This document shows, in pieces, positions 56,301 through 63,556 of a stretch of 64,000 bases of DNA (the first letter of the stretch is position 1; the number at the start of each line of letters is the position of its first letter). The DNA is taken from positions 4,588,001 to 4,652,000 of the forward strand of contig NZ_SMGE01000001.1 in the NCBI RefSeq assembly GCF_004339525.1. The letters are read 5' to 3'. The position numbers and the translations under genes were made by a program. The notes beneath the pieces were generated by a model. That model searched no databases and was not told the DNA's origin. It saw only the letters and a program-made list of their open reading frames with translations. Source of the DNA: Flavobacterium sp. 90 (GTDB taxonomy: Bacteria; Bacteroidota; Bacteroidia; Flavobacteriales; Flavobacteriaceae).

Positions 56301-56308
56301 ATAATTAA
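53306..56308 (+). CDS. SusC-type TonB-dependent transporter (second locus)
   Basis: A 1000-residue SusC/RagA protein. The signal-anchor-like N-terminus ends FAQ (about residue 35), then a carboxypeptidase-regulatory-like domain (about 40-115, VSGTVYDNTGNVLPGASV, DFDGKFVLDV), TonB-box region QVVSVGYGTQKKADL, plug (about 130-240, LQGKVAGLNI, LIVVDGIAGVD, VLKDASATAIYGSRGANGVIIITTK) and the barrel. It pairs with the SusD 25 bp downstream. It should import large oligosaccharides generated at the surface by the GH71/99-like enzyme. N-terminal start at the ATG following the previous gene by 29 bp. Confidence 0.95.
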   Translation: MNSKNKKIVLQQMWTTKSLVFMIFMLFLSAGMFAQGKKHVSGTVYDNTGNVLPGASVLETGTRNATTTDFDGKFVLDVAVGGSIEVSFIGSTTQKVQITEATKPNIDVRLQNDGYQLAEVQVVSVGYGTQKKADLTGAISSLKADDLVKGTISSTEQVLQGKVAGLNIIRPSGDPAAGSTIRLRGGTSLTASNSPLIVVDGIAGVDINVVQPSDIKSIDVLKDASATAIYGSRGANGVIIITTKSGTKGVSVVYSGLSSIGYVADNLDLLSANQWRGYVRNSGNKDAIDYGGNTNWQKAVEQTAISQSHTLSINSGKTDSGFRTSLSYLNNEGVIKSTGLERLSGNVSAYQYLGDNKDVKFDMGLFANVDKWHPLDYRIFERTYNLNPTIPVYDSNGKFTSVAGTIYENPVEILTNRTVDNERHRLLGYFKTEVKFLHDFTAVGNISYEHNAVKGSTYKPSYAVMEGITENGYAQKTYAEYANAQGELYVNYNKVIDKHTIGALAGYSYLENIYEGFGAQRSGFVTDAFSYNNLGAGYNYRLGDVYSYKGKSDLVSFYARANYSYDSKYLLTATVRRDGSSRFGDNNKWGTFPSASAAWKVSSEEFMSGTKGWLDNLKLRVGYGVTGNQDGIGEYKSLSILGVGNDSYYDPKTGTWSLAYSPKQNPNPDLKWESTRQLNIGVDFSLFNRITGSFEYYSKDTHDLLYTYEVPQPPYLVGTMLANVGQMSNKGVELTLNADIIKGDKFSWNANLTLGHNVQKIEKLSNPTYKTDVIYSGSLHGLAGMSGQYSQIIAEGYPVGTFWGYKNAGLDANGKIQYYNAAGAVVPESALVDADKTDLGNIQPDLTMGIGMNFTYGNFDLGVSGYGMFGQKALNATNMMLNDPNRLPSFNVPDDFLNSGIKSAPKYSDYWIEDASFFRLQTLSVGYTMPLRSKSSKLRVYLMGENLFVITSYKGVDPEIGLNAQDGADQTGLAAPGIDKYNNYPRPTTISVGLNFTFNN

Positions 56309-56333
56309 GCGAATTAACTCAAAAATATAAAAA

Positions 56334-57848
56334 ATGAAAATCAAAATAACAGCAGCACTATTAATTAGCATGCTTTTTACGATATCATGTACCAATTTAA
56401 ACGAGGATTTATATGATAAGGTAGAAGATGGAAATTTTGGAAATACTCCAAAAGAGGTCGATGCATTAGTTGGTGGAGCATATTCTTCCTTAAGAGGATT
56501 TGCCGATGGAATTTCTAATAATTATCCAACTTCTGAGTACGTATTCTTTCTGGAAGAAACGGTTTCGGACGAAGCTACAATCCCAACAAGAGGTACAAAC
56601 TGGTACGATGGCGGACAATATCAGGATGCTCAAAAACATACCTGGAAACCTGACAATCGTTTGATTCTTTCGGCTTGGCGTTATAACTACACCGGAATCG
56701 CTAAAATCAATGCAATTATCTATCAGGTTAATAAATCATCATTGACAGATGCAGCAAAAGCACCAATTTTTGCTGAGTTGAAAGCTTTAAGAGCATATTA
56801 CTATTATAATCTTTTAGACTTATTTGGAAATGTGCCAATTGTAACCAATTTTGAAGATACTTCTTTACCATCAAATTCTACTAGAAAACAAGTATATGAT
56901 TTTGTTGAAAAAGAATTAACAGACGCAATTCCGCATTTAACAGGAAACGTGGTTTATTCTAAAATGACAAAAAATGTGGCGTATTCTATATTGGCTAGAT
57001 TATATCTAAACTCTGAAGCTTTTATTGGAACAGCGCGTTGGCAAGATTGTATTAATATGTGTCAGAAGATTACAGGTTATACTTTAACGCCGGATTTCTT
57101 CGCCAATTTTGCTACAGAAAATCAAAAATCAACAGAGATTATTTTTGCTATTCCTTACGATTCAAAAGCAGGAACAGTTGGTAATTATATGAATTCAATG
57201 TCTTGTCATTACTTACACAAATTGACAATCTCGGCATCTGGAAATGATTATCCATGGAGCGCAAACGGAATGTGTGCACAACCTGGAGTTTATTCAGCAT
57301 TTGCAGATACAGACAAAAGAAAGAAATGTATGGTTGCCGGAGATCAGATTAGTGTAGCAACAGGACAAGTTATTTTGATGGATAACGGAGAACCTTTGAC
57401 TTATACAGAAGAAGTTACAAGTGTAGCGGATGCTAAAGAAAATCAAGGAGTTCGTTTAGGGAAATACGAAATGAAAGCCGGAGAACAATGGGAACGCGAT
57501 CATGATTTTGTTCTAATTCGTTATGCCGAAATTTTAATGATGCAAGCCGAATGTTACGTTCGTTTAGGTTCTCCGGATTTGGCAAAACCATTTTTACAAC
57601 AAATAACAGCACGTGCCGGAGAAGAAATGCCAGCAACGATAGATCTTCATTTTATCGATCAGGAATTGCTAAAAGAATTCACATTTGAAGGAAGAAGAAG
57701 AACAGATAATATCCGTTTTGGAACATTCTTCGATTCATGGTGGGAAAAAGGTCCAACTGAAAAATACAGAGCAATATTCCCAATTCCAAGTACAGTTATG
57801 ACAACAAATAAAAATCTGGTACAGAATCCTGGTTATCCTGTAAATTAG
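56334..57848 (+). CDS. SusD/RagB glycan-binding lipoprotein (second locus)
   Basis: A 504-residue classical SusD/RagB lipoprotein (C19 in TISC). It shows TNLNEDLYDKVEDGNFGNTP, the TPR-like core ELKALRAYYYYNLLDLFGNVPIV, and the C-terminal RagB block HDFVLIRYAEILMMQAE followed by FEGRRRTDNIRFG. It caps SusC and binds the target polymer. It is cotranscribed with SusC and followed by a palindromic hairpin. Confidence 0.95.
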   Translation: MKIKITAALLISMLFTISCTNLNEDLYDKVEDGNFGNTPKEVDALVGGAYSSLRGFADGISNNYPTSEYVFFLEETVSDEATIPTRGTNWYDGGQYQDAQKHTWKPDNRLILSAWRYNYTGIAKINAIIYQVNKSSLTDAAKAPIFAELKALRAYYYYNLLDLFGNVPIVTNFEDTSLPSNSTRKQVYDFVEKELTDAIPHLTGNVVYSKMTKNVAYSILARLYLNSEAFIGTARWQDCINMCQKITGYTLTPDFFANFATENQKSTEIIFAIPYDSKAGTVGNYMNSMSCHYLHKLTISASGNDYPWSANGMCAQPGVYSAFADTDKRKKCMVAGDQISVATGQVILMDNGEPLTYTEEVTSVADAKENQGVRLGKYEMKAGEQWERDHDFVLIRYAEILMMQAECYVRLGSPDLAKPFLQQITARAGEEMPATIDLHFIDQELLKEFTFEGRRRTDNIRFGTFFDSWWEKGPTEKYRAIFPIPSTVMTTNKNLVQNPGYPVN

Positions 57849-57857
57849 GTTCTAGAG

Positions 57858-57896
57858 TGTCAGTCTTCCATGTTGGTTAGTCGTGGAAGGCTGACA
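57858..57896 (+). terminator. Hairpin after susD (second locus)
   Basis: TGTCAGTCTTCCATG pairs with CGTGGAAGGCTGACA (two G-T pairs), 9-nt loop. Only ATATTTAT follows, so it may be a stability element that lets SusC/SusD mRNA exceed that of the hydrolases. Confidence 0.6.
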
Positions 57897-58060
57897 TATT
57901 TATAATGCATAGAAACTTATTTAAATTAAAAATTGAGAATTAAAAATTAAAATAAGTCTCTATGTGTTTAAATAATTACACGGTGAAAAAGGACGCATAA
58001 TAAAAATCATTTTAATCCTTTTAATCTGTGGCAAAAAATAAAATCAAAAATAAAATCAAT

Positions 58061-59305
58061 ATGAAAAGATATATCACATTATTGTTTTTTGGAGTCCTGA
58101 ATACTTTGGTTGTCGCCGGTTGCAGCAGTGATGATAAAGGTTCAGACAAACCTACAGAACCAGAAACATTTGCACCAGTTGCAGTTGAAAAAACAAATAG
58201 CACCAAGATTTACGTGCATTATATGCCTTGGTTTGAAACCAATGAAAGTAGTGCAGATAAAAAATGGGGATATCACTGGACAATGGCAAACAAGAATCCA
58301 AACAATGTAGGAGCAAACGGCCGTAGAGAAATAGCGTCCTATTATTATCCGCTAATTGGTCCATATCATTCTGGCGATAAAAATGTGATTGAAAATCATT
58401 TATTATTGATGAAATATTCTGGAATTGATGGACTTTTAATCGATTGGTACGGAACTTACGATGTCAACGATTACCGAATGGTAAAAGAAAATACAGAGCA
58501 ATTAATTGCAATGTTAGACAAAGTAGGACTTCAATATGCGATTGTTTACGAAGACAGAACCACAAAAAATGTGGTAGATGCTCAAAAAGCAATTTCTGTA
58601 ACCGCAGCCGCAAAAACAGATTTGGCATACCTGCAAAACAATTACTTTGACGATGCAAGTTATATCAAAATAGACGGAAAACCATTGTTGCTAAATTTCG
58701 GTCCAATAGTATTGCAAACTCCCGCTGAGTGGACAAACGTTTTTAATACCTTAACCACAAAACCTACTTTTTTAACTCTTTGGGATCAATCTGTAGAAGC
58801 TGGAGCGAATGCTTCTGGCGAATATGCCTGGGTGTATAAAAACAATACGTATCTGACTAATTTTTATACCAATACAAAACCAAAACTTTCTGTTGCAATG
58901 GGAAGTGCTTATCCCGGTTTTAAAGATTTTTATGCCGAAGGTGGTGGTGGGGCGGCAATTGGCTGGACAATAGAACCAAACAATGGAGCCACACTTGATG
59001 AAACACTTTCTTTGGCTAAAAATGCAAATTTAAACTACCTGCAATTGATTACCTGGAATGACTTTGGAGAAGGAACAATGTTCGAACCTACAACAGAATT
59101 TGGCTACAGTTACATCGAAAAAGTAAAAACATTTGCCGGTGTAAAAAATACCGAAACAGTTTTTCCTGATATCAGTAAACTTTATAATCTGAGAGTAGCA
59201 AAAAAGGGTGACGCCGATGCCCAGAAAAAATTAGATCAGGCCTTTAATTACTTTGTTTCAATGCAGCCCGCAAAAGCAAAACAGTTAATAAATGAAATTA
59301 AATAA
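58061..59305 (+). CDS. GH71/99-like glycoside hydrolase lipoprotein
   Basis: A 414-residue lipoprotein starting at the ATG of MKRYITLLFFG (C21 in VVAGC); a TTG-type extension upstream would overlap repeat-like DNA. The fold is a TIM barrel: YVHYMPWFE at 51-59, SYYYPLIGPYHSGDKNVIENH, GIDGLLIDWYG, and the end motif LITWNDFGEGTMFEP. Compared with GH99 endo-mannosidases (EWHEGTQIE), E337 and E342 match two of the glutamates, but the first catalytic Glu is D332. The family is therefore related to but distinct from GH99; endo-alpha-mannosidase or alpha-glucanase activity is plausible. It is downstream of SusD and 25 bp upstream of GH97. Confidence 0.78.
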   Translation: MKRYITLLFFGVLNTLVVAGCSSDDKGSDKPTEPETFAPVAVEKTNSTKIYVHYMPWFETNESSADKKWGYHWTMANKNPNNVGANGRREIASYYYPLIGPYHSGDKNVIENHLLLMKYSGIDGLLIDWYGTYDVNDYRMVKENTEQLIAMLDKVGLQYAIVYEDRTTKNVVDAQKAISVTAAAKTDLAYLQNNYFDDASYIKIDGKPLLLNFGPIVLQTPAEWTNVFNTLTTKPTFLTLWDQSVEAGANASGEYAWVYKNNTYLTNFYTNTKPKLSVAMGSAYPGFKDFYAEGGGGAAIGWTIEPNNGATLDETLSLAKNANLNYLQLITWNDFGEGTMFEPTTEFGYSYIEKVKTFAGVKNTETVFPDISKLYNLRVAKKGDADAQKKLDQAFNYFVSMQPAKAKQLINEIK

Positions 59306-59330
59306 GAGTTGTAATTAATACAATTAAATA

Positions 59331-61355
59331 ATGAAAAACATAAAATATAGATACTGTCTCATTGCTTTAGCGTCAATATTAATTTACGCCTGCAGTGCTG
59401 GTACTAAAAAAACATACAGAATAAGTTCTCCGGGAAAAAACGTCGAATTGGTTTTTGAATTAACTGCTTCAGGTCAGCCTGAATATAGTTTTACGTCAGG
59501 CGGAAAATCAGTTATAGAACCTTCTTTAATGGGATTTGAATTTCAGGGAATCCAGAAAATGACAGAAGGTTTTGAAGTGGTTTCCACCGAAGAAAAAGCA
59601 GCTGATGAAACCTGGGAGCAACCTTGGGGAGAATTCAGAAAAGTGAGAGATCATCATAACGAATTAATCGTTCATCTGAAAGAATCAAAAGGCGAAGAGC
59701 GCTTAGTAGATATCATTTTCAGAGTTTTTGATGATGGAGTTGGTTTTAGATACTTTTTCCCAAAACAGCCACATTTGGGCAAAGTAAAAATTGCTAATGA
59801 AATCACACAATTCACATTTAAATCAGACAATGATGTTTGGTGGATTCCGGTGCACCGCGAAAATAGTTATTACGAAAGTACGTATCGCAAAACACCAATT
59901 AGTAAAACAGATACCATAAATACACCGGCAACTTTTGAAACAAAAGAGAAATTGTATGTGGCAATTCACGAAGCAAATTTGACTGATTTTGCTTCAATGA
60001 CACTTTTGAAAACAAGTGACAAACAATACAAAAGTGAATTGGTGCCTTGGGCAGATGGCGTAAAAGTATATGCAGAAACACCTTTTAATACACCCTGGAG
60101 AACCATTGTTGTAGGTAAAACGGCTGGAGAAGTTGCAACTTCGACTATAATGCTAAATCTGAACGATCCTTCGAAAATTGAAGATCTTTCCTGGATTACA
60201 CCATCAAAGTATATTGGAATTTGGTGGGGAATGCACTTAGAAAAATATACTTGGGGACAAGGGCCAAAACATGGAGCGACAACTAAGAATACAAAAGAAT
60301 ACATTGATTTTGCTGCGAAAAACAATTTTGACGGCGTTCTGGTAGAAGGCTGGAACGAGGGCTGGGACGGCGACTGGACTGCCGACGGATCTGCATTTAG
60401 TTTTGTAAAAGCTTATCCCGATTTTAATTTGGAAGAAATTACAAAATATGCTGCCATGAAAAATGTTCGATTAATAGGACATCATGAAACGGCGGGAGCC
60501 ACAAAACATTATGAAAGCCAATTGGAAGATGCTTTTAAACTGTATCAGAAAATGGGCGTGAATACAGTAAAAACAGGTTATGTAAATAAATATTTGGATA
60601 AAAAAGAATGGCATGACAGCCAATACGGAGCACGTCATTACAGAAAAGTAATGGAAACTGCTGCCAAATATCATATCATGATTGACAATCACGAACCTAT
60701 AAAAGGAACAGGATTACAGCGTACCTATCCAAACTTTATGTCTCAAGAAGGCGGACGTGGACAGGAATACAATGCTTGGTCTGTTGATGGCGGAAATACT
60801 CCGGAACATCTAACGACTTTACCGTTTACACGAATGCTTTCAGGACCATTTGATTACACACCGGGGAATTTCAATTTTGATTATAAAACACCTTCAGGAG
60901 CTAGAGTTCAAACGACTTTGGCAAATCAATTGGCATTGTACGTAATCATTTATAGTCCATTGCAAATGGCATCAGACTTACCGGAAAACTATGAAGGAAA
61001 ACCAGAGTTTGAATTTGTAAAAGAAGTTCCGTGTAATTGGTCAGATACCAAAGTTTTGGATTCTAAAATTGGAGAATACACCACAATTGTGCGTAAAGAC
61101 TGGGACGGAAAAAACTGGTATTTAGGATCTATTACAAACAGAGATGCCAGAGATCTTAAAGTTGCTTTACCATTTCTGGATGCCGGAAAAGAATACGAAG
61201 CCGAAATTTATCAAGATGGAGCAGGAGCAAATTATAAAACAAATCCTTATCCGGTTGCAATTTCAAAACAACAAGTAAATAGTAAAACAATATTGAATAT
61301 TAAATTGGCAGCTGGTGGAGGAACAGCGATAAAATTCTCTCCAATCGAGAAATAA
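59331..61355 (+). CDS. GH97 alpha-glucosidase-type lipoprotein (inverting subgroup)
   Basis: A 674-residue lipoprotein (C21 in IYAC) of family GH97. The N-terminal beta-sandwich (about 25-285) is followed by the barrel (about 290-560). The barrel has GHHETAGA (E386), IDNHEPIKGTG (E455) and GGRGQEYNAW (E479). The spacings of 69 and 24 residues equal those of E439, E508 and E532 that I recall for SusB. This supports the inverting, calcium-dependent subgroup (alpha-glucosidase) rather than the retaining alpha-galactosidases, which use an Asp. It cleaves terminal alpha-glucose from oligosaccharides in the periplasm or on the surface. It is the last gene of the operon; a terminator follows. Confidence 0.92.
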   Translation: MKNIKYRYCLIALASILIYACSAGTKKTYRISSPGKNVELVFELTASGQPEYSFTSGGKSVIEPSLMGFEFQGIQKMTEGFEVVSTEEKAADETWEQPWGEFRKVRDHHNELIVHLKESKGEERLVDIIFRVFDDGVGFRYFFPKQPHLGKVKIANEITQFTFKSDNDVWWIPVHRENSYYESTYRKTPISKTDTINTPATFETKEKLYVAIHEANLTDFASMTLLKTSDKQYKSELVPWADGVKVYAETPFNTPWRTIVVGKTAGEVATSTIMLNLNDPSKIEDLSWITPSKYIGIWWGMHLEKYTWGQGPKHGATTKNTKEYIDFAAKNNFDGVLVEGWNEGWDGDWTADGSAFSFVKAYPDFNLEEITKYAAMKNVRLIGHHETAGATKHYESQLEDAFKLYQKMGVNTVKTGYVNKYLDKKEWHDSQYGARHYRKVMETAAKYHIMIDNHEPIKGTGLQRTYPNFMSQEGGRGQEYNAWSVDGGNTPEHLTTLPFTRMLSGPFDYTPGNFNFDYKTPSGARVQTTLANQLALYVIIYSPLQMASDLPENYEGKPEFEFVKEVPCNWSDTKVLDSKIGEYTTIVRKDWDGKNWYLGSITNRDARDLKVALPFLDAGKEYEAEIYQDGAGANYKTNPYPVAISKQQVNSKTILNIKLAAGGGTAIKFSPIEK

Positions 61356-61396
61356 GTTAGTAAATTTTAAGTTAAGTTAAGTTTGGTTTGAGCAAT

Positions 61397-61440
61397 GAAC
61401 CCGATATCTTGAGAAAGGTATCGGGTTTGTTATTTTTTTA
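61397..61440 (+). terminator. Intrinsic terminator of the second PUL
   Basis: AACCCGATATCTT and AAAGGTATCGGGTT form a 12-bp stem with GAG loop, then GTTATTTTTTT. It lies 42 nt after the GH97 stop. Confidence 0.85.
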
Positions 61441-61488
61441 TTAAACCATATAAGTGATGTAAGTTCATTTAAATATAAGAATGCTGAT

Positions 61489-61588
61489 TTTACCGCAAAG
61501 TGCGCTAAGTTTTTTTTGTTGATTATGTTTAGAAAACGAAAAGTTCGCAAAGCTTTATGATTAAAGGCAAAGTTAGTTTGCGCAAACT
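61489..61588. repeat. Family B dispersed repeat
   Basis: Left TTTACCGCAAAGTGCGCTAA and central AAGTTCGCAAAGCTTTATG belong to the CGCAAAG family. The right arm is partly lost (GCAAAGTTAGTTTGCGCAAA). It runs directly into a family D palindrome. Confidence 0.65.
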
Positions 61589-61691
61589 TGTCATTTCGAC
61601 GGAGGAGAAATCACACCAGAAACTTCGCAAACAAAATCGCCAATCTATGTCGAATCCCGCGTGTGATTTCTCCCTTCGCTCGAAATGACAA
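61589..61691. repeat. Family D palindrome, copy 2
   Basis: Left arm TGTCATTTCGACGGAGGAGA continues AATCACAC, as at 42475; right arm GTGTGATTTCTCCCTTCGCT ends CGAAATGACA. The loop contains AATCGCCAATCTATGTCGAA. The remaining gap to 61770 is AT-rich with nothing recognised. Confidence 0.85.
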
Positions 61692-61770
61692 AATTGTAGA
61701 CAATTGTTTAATTAGTTCACAATCATTCACTCACGATTCACAACTAACAATTAATAATTCACAATTATCC

Positions 61771-62688
61771 TCAGTGTTTATAAAGCTTAACATGATTTCC
61801 AAATGCATAAGTAGCAGTAATTGTAGGTCCATTGTAACCCCATTTAAGAAAACCGCTTAATCTTTCTTTTACAGCGTCTACTCTAAAATTAAGGCCGGTA
61901 TATCCTGCCGTAAGACTAAAGTTTTTAACTACATTATAAGAAAGTGCTAAATTGTAACTAACAATTCGGCCATCGATATCGTTAATTTTTACAGCCAGAT
62001 AATTGGCATTTACATAAAGACCAAAACGATTAGACAACACAAATTCTCCCCAAACACCAATATCAGGTAATGGAGCGGTGAAATTAAAACTATCGTTATA
62101 TTCTAAAACAGCTTGATTGGCTTCAACACGCATTCCTAAATCTGCAAACAAAACGTGCGCACCAATCAATAAACCCGCTTCGTATTTAGGTTTAGATAAA
62201 AAAGCATAACCGTAAGCAATTCGCCCAATTTGAACATCAAAAGAAGCACTTACTCTTGTATTTATATTATAAGTATGTTCACCAAAATCAATCTCTCTTT
62301 GTAGTGTTTTGGATGAACTTCTGTCCAAAGCAAAGAATTCAAAATTTAACCTTGATCTTCTTGAAATACGCCATTCAAATGTTCCCATAAAAGAACTGCT
62401 TGATTTTGAGAATCCTAAATCATTTTCAAGATCTATTTCAGTACCATGATTTCCATTAGTGGTTCCAACCTGAATTTGAGTATTGTTTACCGGAAAAAAA
62501 GCTCCCGCTGTTACTTTAAATCGTCTTCCGTGCCAAGGCAAATCTTCGGCATTATCATTCTGAAATTCATTTGAATTATTGTCTTGTTTAACAGATAAAG
62601 AGTTATCTGTAGGGATTTCAGCAGTGTTTTGAGCTTTAACAGAAAACCAAAAAGCAAAAACTATTAAAAAATAAAGTAATTTTTTCAT
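61771..62688 (-). CDS. Outer-membrane beta-barrel protein, hypothetical
   Basis: A 305-residue minus-strand protein starting at the ATG of MKKLLYFLIVFAFWFSVKAQ (62688); an extended frame upstream has no promoter support. After the signal peptide and a polar linker (about 25-55) the rest alternates as amphipathic beta strands: RRFKVTAGAFFPVNNTQIQV, RRSRLNFEFFALDRSSS, YEAGLLIGAHVLFADLGMRV, NFSLTAGYTGLNFRVD. It ends in a short basic tail. No family identified; a porin or OmpW/OmpA-like role is possible. It is divergent from the MarR gene and shares its 170-bp regulatory region. Confidence 0.8.
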   Translation of the reverse strand: MKKLLYFLIVFAFWFSVKAQNTAEIPTDNSLSVKQDNNSNEFQNDNAEDLPWHGRRFKVTAGAFFPVNNTQIQVGTTNGNHGTEIDLENDLGFSKSSSSFMGTFEWRISRRSRLNFEFFALDRSSSKTLQREIDFGEHTYNINTRVSASFDVQIGRIAYGYAFLSKPKYEAGLLIGAHVLFADLGMRVEANQAVLEYNDSFNFTAPLPDIGVWGEFVLSNRFGLYVNANYLAVKINDIDGRIVSYNLALSYNVVKNFSLTAGYTGLNFRVDAVKERLSGFLKWGYNGPTITATYAFGNHVKLYKH

Positions 62689-62827
62689 CGGATTATCTCT
62701 AGATTTAGTTAATAAGATTTTAACACTTAAAGTTAACAAAAAAAATCATTCAATTCATTTTTTCGATTTTATTATTTTAATAATTTGTCTGATTTTCAAT
62801 ACAATATGATTTTGTGTTAAAAATTAG

Positions 62828-62856
62828 TTGACATGTCACTCTTTTTTGTAATTTTG
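62828..62856 (+). promoter_or_regulatory. MarR promoter with overlapping palindrome
   Basis: TTG (62828-62830), 18-nt spacer and TAATTTTG (62849-62856) form an exact promoter, with the ATG 4 nt later (leaderless). The TTG begins the dyad TTGACATGTCA, a typical MarR-like operator, which would block polymerase. It lies between two divergent genes. Confidence 0.65.
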
Positions 62857-62860
62857 TCTC

Positions 62861-63325
62861 ATGGAAAAATCAACAACAGATTTCGATACTTTTAAGGAAG
62901 AAATTTCGGATAGTTTTTTCTTTCAGATTCATCGAATGAAACGAACTATTTTTCGTCGTACAAATGCACTTATGAATGAGGCGGGAATTAATTTGCAACT
63001 CGAACAACTTCCGTTAATTATGATTTTGCAGCGAAAGAATCTTTCGCAAAGAGAACTTTCAGATATGACAATGAGAGACAAATCGTCAATTTTAAGAAGT
63101 ATCAACGCTTTAGAAAAAAAAGCTTTGGTTGAGGTTCAAAAAGATAAAGATGACAAACGGAAGAATGTTGTAAGTCTTACCGAAGAAGGAATCAATTTGG
63201 CAAAAAACATTCGCACATTAATGAAAAAATCCGAAGATGAGGTTCTTTCTGTTTTTTCTGCCGAAGAACGAATAGAAGCTTTAGAAACTATTCGAGGTTA
63301 TGCAGATAAACTAGATACACTTTAA
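62861..63325 (+). CDS. MarR-family transcriptional regulator
   Basis: A 154-residue winged-helix protein: LNEAGI-type helices, LPLIMILQRKNLSQRELSDM, TMRDKSSILRSINALEKKAL and the wing DKDDKRKNVVSLTEEG. It probably represses itself through the TTGACATGTCA dyad. Its neighbours are an outer-membrane barrel gene (divergent) and a MATE exporter gene (same strand, 231 bp away past a nested palindrome), consistent with control of efflux or permeability (inference). Confidence 0.92.
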   Translation: MEKSTTDFDTFKEEISDSFFFQIHRMKRTIFRRTNALMNEAGINLQLEQLPLIMILQRKNLSQRELSDMTMRDKSSILRSINALEKKALVEVQKDKDDKRKNVVSLTEEGINLAKNIRTLMKKSEDEVLSVFSAEERIEALETIRGYADKLDTL

Positions 63326-63329
63326 AAAT

Positions 63330-63529
63330 AGCCCACGGATTAAACGGATAAAGCAGATTTTCACGGGTTACATTATTGAAAAAGTTTGCCACGAATTTCA
63401 CGAATTAGCACGAATTTTTAAGCTTAGTAAGAATGATACATACTAGTAATTCGCGAAAATTCGTGCGATTCGTGGCAAAAAAAAAAGATCCGTAAAAATC
63501 TGTTTAATCCGTAAAATCCGAGGGCAAAA
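63330..63529. repeat. Nested double palindrome between marR and the MATE gene
   Basis: Outer arms GCCCACGGATTAAACGGATA and the complementary TAATCCGTAAAATCCGAGGGC enclose the inner pair TTTGCCACGAATTTCACGAA (from about 63384) and CGTGCGATTCGTGGCAAA (to about 63480). The layout matches that at 49353-49587. Confidence 0.85.
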
Positions 63530-63556
63530 AACAAAACAAACATTATAAAATAACAA

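Noticed and set aside
61588..61860. Plus-strand 90-codon frame
   Set aside because: It runs through a family D palindrome and into the antisense of the barrel gene.
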